Shown: piece by piece, positions 30,807-34,460 of the stretch
Numbering within the stretch: the first letter of the stretch is position 1
How the letters are laid out: each line of letters opens with the position of its first letter
Assembly: GCA_902778645.1 (NCBI GenBank)
Contig: CACYYO010000013.1
Location: forward strand, 1 to 34,460
DNA: 34,460 nt
From: an uncultured Rhodospirillales bacterium
GTDB lineage: Bacteria; Pseudomonadota; Alphaproteobacteria; RF32; CAG-239
Direction: 5' to 3'
The notes under the pieces: model-generated
What the model saw: the letters and a program-made list of their open reading frames with translations, nothing else
Told to the model about the DNA's origin: nothing
The model's database searches: none
Translations under genes and position numbers: made by a program

Positions 30807-32126
30807 TTAGTTTTCGGGTATTTCTATTTTCAGTAATCGTTCAAGCATACGCTCCCCGGTTTCTAAGACAAAAATATCCGGCTGAAAATCGACAATTTCC
30901 TGACTGATAAACGGTAAATCATACATCCGTCCGTAACCGACATAAAAATGTTTCATATCGGCAAAACTCTCCGCAACATACCAATTCATCCGCAAAAACT
31001 GGCTATCTGCCAAAAAGACGGCCTTGCGTTTCAGAGAATTATTTTGCGAGTGGTAGGTATATTCCTCAATCCGTTTCTTTTTATTAAGCATAATATGACG
31101 TTGCCTGGTCTGCGGATTTTTGACCTCAAAAACTTCATAGGTTAAATCTTCTTTGGGAAATGTATCATACGCGTTTACACCCAAGGCCGAAGCAATATCA
31201 ATGTCCGCCTCTTCTTTTTCGGTAATATGAAAATCCGTTTCGGTTAAAATCTTCAAGTCGGCAAAATCTTTTTGTAAAAACTTCATCATTGCCTGGTAAC
31301 CGACATAAGCACCGCGTAAATTCCAGTGTGTTCCGGTTTTATAGAACAATGTGTATTTATCTTTCGCCGCCATTAAAGGTTCATACATGCTCATCACTCT
31401 GATGTTTGTATGCTCTTTCAGGTAAGTTGTCGTTTGTTGCAAGCGCGAGACATCCCCCACTTTCTCATAACCATCCGGATAGTATTCTCCGTACAAACTT
31501 TCCTTGTCCGGAATAAGCATAATATAAAATATCATATGATGACGATTTGCCCATTTCTGCAAAGATTGCATTTTCTTTTTAATTTGCTCCAGTTCTGTCT
31601 CGGTAAACAAATTTTTATTTTGGAACATTGCCGTTGAATTCCACCTTGTGGTAAACAACCAATTTTCTTTCCCCTGCAGAGCCGCCTCACTCTGTAGTTT
31701 ACGATTAAGAAACAGATTAAGCTTAGAATTGAGGTTAATCAGCCATTCGCGGTGATTAAAGCGGTCATTAAACCAAGTTTCAAAATCCCGCCCATAGTTA
31801 AAATTAAGAGCACCGTTATCCTTAATAAATGGCTTGTACTTTGCCAAGGCTCGATTTTCCTGCTGACTGATATCCTTTTGATTGATGTTTAGCATCGGCA
31901 TAAACATTAGCCCCATTACAGTGCAGAAAAAAACGATATCGATACGTGAATTATGTTCGGCTATTTTGAGGTGCGCCAGATAATTCACTAACTTGTAACT
32001 CACCAACCAAGAAAGTGTCAAGAAAACAACAAACAAACGGAAATCCAAACTTTTTTGATAGTAAAAATCCGCTGTTCCCCATGCAAAAACCAGTGTTAAA
32101 ATAAGGGTAACAATCCGACGTTTCAT
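30807..32126 (-). CDS. AlgJ/AlgX-like SGNH O-acetyltransferase partner
   Basis: The protein (about 439 residues) has membrane segments near the N-terminus (about 5-20, 30-48 and 64-78) and a large extracytoplasmic domain. Conserved AlgX/AlgJ blocks are visible: QENRALAKYKPF, FETWFNDRFNHREWLINL, GKENWLF, then TGTHWNLRGAY and the serine block FLADSQFLRMN. In AlgJ/AlgX the second-last block is normally DxHW; here the Asp is Gly (TGTHW), so the catalytic triad may differ. I prefer the ATG at 32126 because GGGATGA lies about 8 bases upstream; an in-frame ATG at 32135 adds three residues. It works with the MBOAT protein encoded downstream. Confidence 0.82.
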   Translation of the reverse strand: MKRRIVTLILTLVFAWGTADFYYQKSLDFRLFVVFLTLSWLVSYKLVNYLAHLKIAEHNSRIDIVFFCTVMGLMFMPMLNINQKDISQQENRALAKYKPFIKDNGALNFNYGRDFETWFNDRFNHREWLINLNSKLNLFLNRKLQSEAALQGKENWLFTTRWNSTAMFQNKNLFTETELEQIKKKMQSLQKWANRHHMIFYIMLIPDKESLYGEYYPDGYEKVGDVSRLQQTTTYLKEHTNIRVMSMYEPLMAAKDKYTLFYKTGTHWNLRGAYVGYQAMMKFLQKDFADLKILTETDFHITEKEEADIDIASALGVNAYDTFPKEDLTYEVFEVKNPQTRQRHIMLNKKKRIEEYTYHSQNNSLKRKAVFLADSQFLRMNWYVAESFADMKHFYVGYGRMYDLPFISQEIVDFQPDIFVLETGERMLERLLKIEIPEN

Positions 32127-32195
32127 TGATATCATCCCATAAATCAGACCGATTTTTGTTTTAGCAGAAATCCCCTGATTGTCAAGCGATGCCTC

Positions 32196-33143
32196 TTAGT
32201 TATCATATTTCAAGAATCCAGAGATTTCACGACGAATCGTTTTATGCAAAACTTTGCCAACATGTCCTTTTTCCGGCGAAATAACCAGTTTACATTTTTC
32301 CAATTTTTGTGAGAGTTCATAAGCCCCCAGAAGAGGACAAAGCATATCTAAACGATTGTGAACAATCAGCGTCGGGATATGCTTTATTTTTTTGAGCTGC
32401 CTCATAATTTCATTATTTTTGATATAATAGTGCGCGAGCGCATATTGCGCATATATCCTTGTATACCCTAAATCTTTATTATCCACGTCATCAATATGTC
32501 GCCAATGCGGATTTAAGTTTCCCAAGACACGCTCAAAACAGCCGTATGTTTCTAACGCTTTTTTTTGCTGCATAATATTGTCAGAGGTTAATTGCTTGTA
32601 GTAATATTCGGGAATTGTCTGCCAGTCCTTGAGCGGGGCTTTTAGTTGTGCCAACATATCCGGATAAAATAAGGCACATTGCTCTTGCTCCCATTTTTCG
32701 CTTTGTTCATCTGCCAGAAAAATTTGTGATAATAGCAATTTTCGGACTTTTGAGGGATGATGCTCGGCAAAAAGCAGCATCAATGTCGACGCCCAAGAAC
32801 CACCATGCAAAATGATTTTGTCATCTATTTTAAGGTAATCCAGCAGTCGCTCCATATCGAACAGCAAATCATTGGTCGTGTTGTGTTTGAGCTCACCGAA
32901 TGGTTTGGAATTCCCGCAGCCACGTTGGTCGAACATGATGATTCGATATTTGCTCAGATCAAACAGCTTTGCTCGTTCAGGGCGGCAATACCCTCCGGGG
33001 CCGCCGTGTGTTGTTAGAATCGGTATGCCTTGAGGATTTCCGTATTCGGCATACCACACCTCATGGCCGTCGGCTTTGGGGAGGTATCCTTGATGAAAAG
33101 GCTCGGGTGCTTGCCAAATCTTCCACAAATTTTTCAAAAACAT
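32196..33143 (-). CDS. pip: alpha/beta hydrolase, proline iminopeptidase-like
   Basis: The 315-residue cytoplasmic enzyme matches the S33 peptidase family that removes N-terminal proline from peptides. It has the oxyanion motif THGGPGG (45-51), FDQRGCGNSKP (71-81), the nucleophile Ser116 in HGGSWAST (family GGSWGS, so one Gly is Ala), the acid in HNRLDML (Asp about 264) and the base His in EKGHVGK (about 294). The length is typical. It has no operon partner: the AlgJ-like gene lies 60 bp downstream on the same strand, and nagB is divergent on the other side. Other esterase activities in this family cannot be excluded. Confidence 0.85.
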   Translation of the reverse strand: MFLKNLWKIWQAPEPFHQGYLPKADGHEVWYAEYGNPQGIPILTTHGGPGGYCRPERAKLFDLSKYRIIMFDQRGCGNSKPFGELKHNTTNDLLFDMERLLDYLKIDDKIILHGGSWASTLMLLFAEHHPSKVRKLLLSQIFLADEQSEKWEQEQCALFYPDMLAQLKAPLKDWQTIPEYYYKQLTSDNIMQQKKALETYGCFERVLGNLNPHWRHIDDVDNKDLGYTRIYAQYALAHYYIKNNEIMRQLKKIKHIPTLIVHNRLDMLCPLLGAYELSQKLEKCKLVISPEKGHVGKVLHKTIRREISGFLKYDN

Positions 33144-33229
33144 TTTGTTTCCCTTTAAGTTTTTTTTACTTTTGCTATACTACACGGTATATATAAAGTT
33201 GTTAAAATTTATTGAACGGACGAAAAACT

Positions 33230-34030
33230 ATGCGTGTATTAATTAAACCAGACTATGACAGCTGCGCTAAGTGGGTGGCTGAATATATTGTTTATAAGAT
33301 TCATCAGGCGAGACCTACTGCCGACAAACCTTTTGTATTGGGGTTGCCGACAGGGTCAAGCCCTTTGGGAGTGTACCAAGAGTTAATTAAACAAAATAAA
33401 GAAGGTCGTGTTTCTTTTGAGCATGTCGTTACCTTTAATATGGATGAATACATCGGTTTACCCCCTGATGATCCGCAAAGTTATTGCCATTTTATGTGGG
33501 AAAACTTTTTTAATCACATCAATATTCAAAAGAAGAATGTACATATGCTTGATGGTATGACAAAAGATTATGCCGCGGAGTGCCAACGCTATGAAGATGA
33601 AATCAAAGAGGTCGGCGGTGTCAATTTGTTTTTGTGCGGTATCGGTACGGACGGGCACATTGCCTTTAATGAGCCGGCCTCATCCTTTGCCTCCCGTACC
33701 AGAATTAAACTTTTAAAACCGGAAACCATAAAAGCCAACTCACGCTTTTTCGGCGGGGATAAAGGCTTAGTTCCGGAAAAAGTTTTGACTGTCGGGATTG
33801 GAACAATTATGGACGCTGATGAGATTATTTTGATTGCCTCCGGTAAAAATAAACAAGAGGCTATTCGGCAAACCATAGAATGCGGGGTTAATCATCTGTG
33901 TCCGGCCAGCATTTTACAAATGCATCAGCATGCCATTGTTATTTGTGATGATTTTGCGGCTGATAAACTTCACCCGGATACAATTAAGTATTTTAAGAAT
34001 ATCGAACGTGCCAAAATGGTGGCAAAATAA
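33230..34030 (+). CDS. nagB: glucosamine-6-phosphate deaminase
   Basis: NagB converts glucosamine-6-phosphate to fructose-6-phosphate and ammonia, the final step of amino-sugar catabolism. From the ATG at 33230 the product is 266 residues, the same length as the E. coli enzyme, and the catalytic residues fall at identical positions: Asp72 (NMDEY), Asp141 and His143 (GTDGHIAF), and Glu148 (NEPASS). The phosphate loop is LGLPTGSSPLGVY. A TTG at 33212 would add six residues without family support. It has a strong terminator. nagA and transport genes are not in the window. The gene suggests use of host mucin or peptidoglycan amino sugars. Confidence 0.96.
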   Translation: MRVLIKPDYDSCAKWVAEYIVYKIHQARPTADKPFVLGLPTGSSPLGVYQELIKQNKEGRVSFEHVVTFNMDEYIGLPPDDPQSYCHFMWENFFNHINIQKKNVHMLDGMTKDYAAECQRYEDEIKEVGGVNLFLCGIGTDGHIAFNEPASSFASRTRIKLLKPETIKANSRFFGGDKGLVPEKVLTVGIGTIMDADEIILIASGKNKQEAIRQTIECGVNHLCPASILQMHQHAIVICDDFAADKLHPDTIKYFKNIERAKMVAK

Positions 34031-34050
34031 GATATTTCTGGGATGCACAA

Positions 34051-34084
34051 AAAAAACAGGGAGGTAAATCCGCTCCCTGTTTTT
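34051..34084 (+). terminator. rho-independent terminator after nagB
   Basis: ACAGGGAG (34056-34063) and CTCCCTGT (34073-34080) form the stem, flanked by an A-run and followed by TTTT. It can also act from the other strand. Confidence 0.88.
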
Positions 34085-34346
34085 AATTAACTATTTTCCT
34101 TACTTATCTTAGCATTTTACAAAACATAAGAATTTCCGGATATCCATCTTTATAAATTGTAAGGATAGCACGAACGTTAATGATAAAACATATTTTTCCG
34201 TTTTTCATTCATTTTTTATCGTACAAGGAGGGGTAAGAATCTACCCCTCCACCTTCCCACGAATAGGGGAGGAGAGTTGTGTATTATCCCCTTACAAAGG
34301 AGAGAAAAGTTTAGGGAATAAGAGGAGGGATAATAGGAAATAATAA
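34085..34346. repeat. non-coding stretch with decayed C/G-rich repeat
   Basis: No gene is supported. GGAGGGGTA (34227-34235) and TACCCCTCC (34242-34250) form a hairpin. Read on the minus strand, 34340-34225 contains CCCTCCT, CTCCTTTGTAAGGGGA and GGAGGGGTAG blocks related to the hairpin at 27220-27262, but degenerate. Confidence 0.45.
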
Positions 34347-34371
34347 AAAAGAGGGGTAGAACCCCTCTTTT
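34347..34371. terminator. bidirectional terminator-like hairpin
   Basis: AAAAGAGGGG (34347-34356), loop TAGAA, CCCCTCTTTT (34362-34371), followed by GTTT. It is separate from the nagB terminator and may serve a gene beyond the right edge. Confidence 0.6.
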
Positions 34372-34422
34372 GTTTATGTCATGGTTGAATTCAATCCGGC
34401 GATCCGCAACAAAGGAAACCAT

Positions 34423-34460
34423 AAAAAATGGCACTCAAGTCAAACATGAGTGCCATTTTT
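34423..34460. terminator. terminator hairpin at the right edge
   Basis: ATGGCACTCA (34428-34437) and TGAGTGCCAT (34447-34456) form a 10-bp perfect stem with an A-run before and at least four Ts after. It probably ends a gene that lies outside the window to the right on the minus strand. Confidence 0.75.

Noticed and set aside
33212..33229. TTG start adding six residues to NagB
   Set aside because: The ATG at 33230 gives exact positional agreement of catalytic residues with the E. coli enzyme.
34216..34434. 72-codon minus-strand frame near the right edge
   Set aside because: It runs through hairpins and decayed repeat DNA and shows no protein family features.

Overview
The window looks like a chromosomal segment of a host-associated, fermentative Gram-negative bacterium, most likely an alphaproteobacterium. 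The outer-membrane genes (lpxC, bamD, a classical autotransporter) show the double membrane. The order lpxC-bamD-recN beside rnpB, with rnpB divergent from mraZ-rsmH-ftsL-ftsI, is an alphaproteobacterial style of arrangement. This placement is an inference from gene order and protein style; no database search was possible.

Layout. 1-1.7 kb: an AT-rich unrecognised gene and a small MliC-like lipoprotein. 1.8-4.5 kb: a STAS-domain protein overlapping a large membrane protein that joins a sensor, a PP2C/SpoIIE phosphatase and an RsbW-like kinase fold, forming a partner-switching module. 4.5-12.5 kb (minus strand): a tightly packed seven-gene operon running, in transcription order, [2Fe-2S] protein, PAS-containing sensory-type [FeFe] hydrogenase, PP2C phosphatase, second [2Fe-2S] protein, second [FeFe] hydrogenase, adhE, rex. 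12.7-15.9 kb: an autotransporter. 16.3-17.6 kb: serS. 17.6-22.8 kb (minus): an unrecognised gene, then gltX, recN, bamD, lpxC. 22.8-23.2 kb: RNase P RNA. 23.4-27.0 kb: the start of the division and cell-wall cluster (mraZ, rsmH, ftsL, ftsI), which stops at ftsI. 27.0-27.5 kb: a repeat-filled gap. 27.5-34.5 kb: a MerR regulator, an HD phosphohydrolase, aquaporin, an AlgI/AlgJ-like acetylation pair, a proline iminopeptidase-like hydrolase, nagB, and more repeat-derived DNA.

The most notable unit is the hydrogenase/alcohol operon. Its single clear promoter (TTGACA, 17 bp, TATTTG) is overlapped by a perfect TTGTGA-N6-TCACAA operator, the form bound by the NADH/NAD-sensing repressor Rex, and rex is the last gene of the operon. 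The layout suggests an autoregulated redox circuit. High NADH would release Rex and switch on two NADH or electron sinks, ethanol (AdhE) and H2 (hydrogenase). A PAS-linked hydrogenase lacking the usual proton-transfer cysteine, next to a PP2C phosphatase, could sense H2 and signal by dephosphorylation. The components resemble the hfs-type clusters of fermentative Clostridia-like bacteria and are unusual in an alphaproteobacterial setting, so lateral acquisition is likely.

Several small repeat families occur between genes: a 115-bp palindromic element, a C/G-rich hairpin family with three recognisable copies, and a ~51-bp repeat with two diverged copies. No tRNA, rRNA, CRISPR array, transposase or phage gene was seen.
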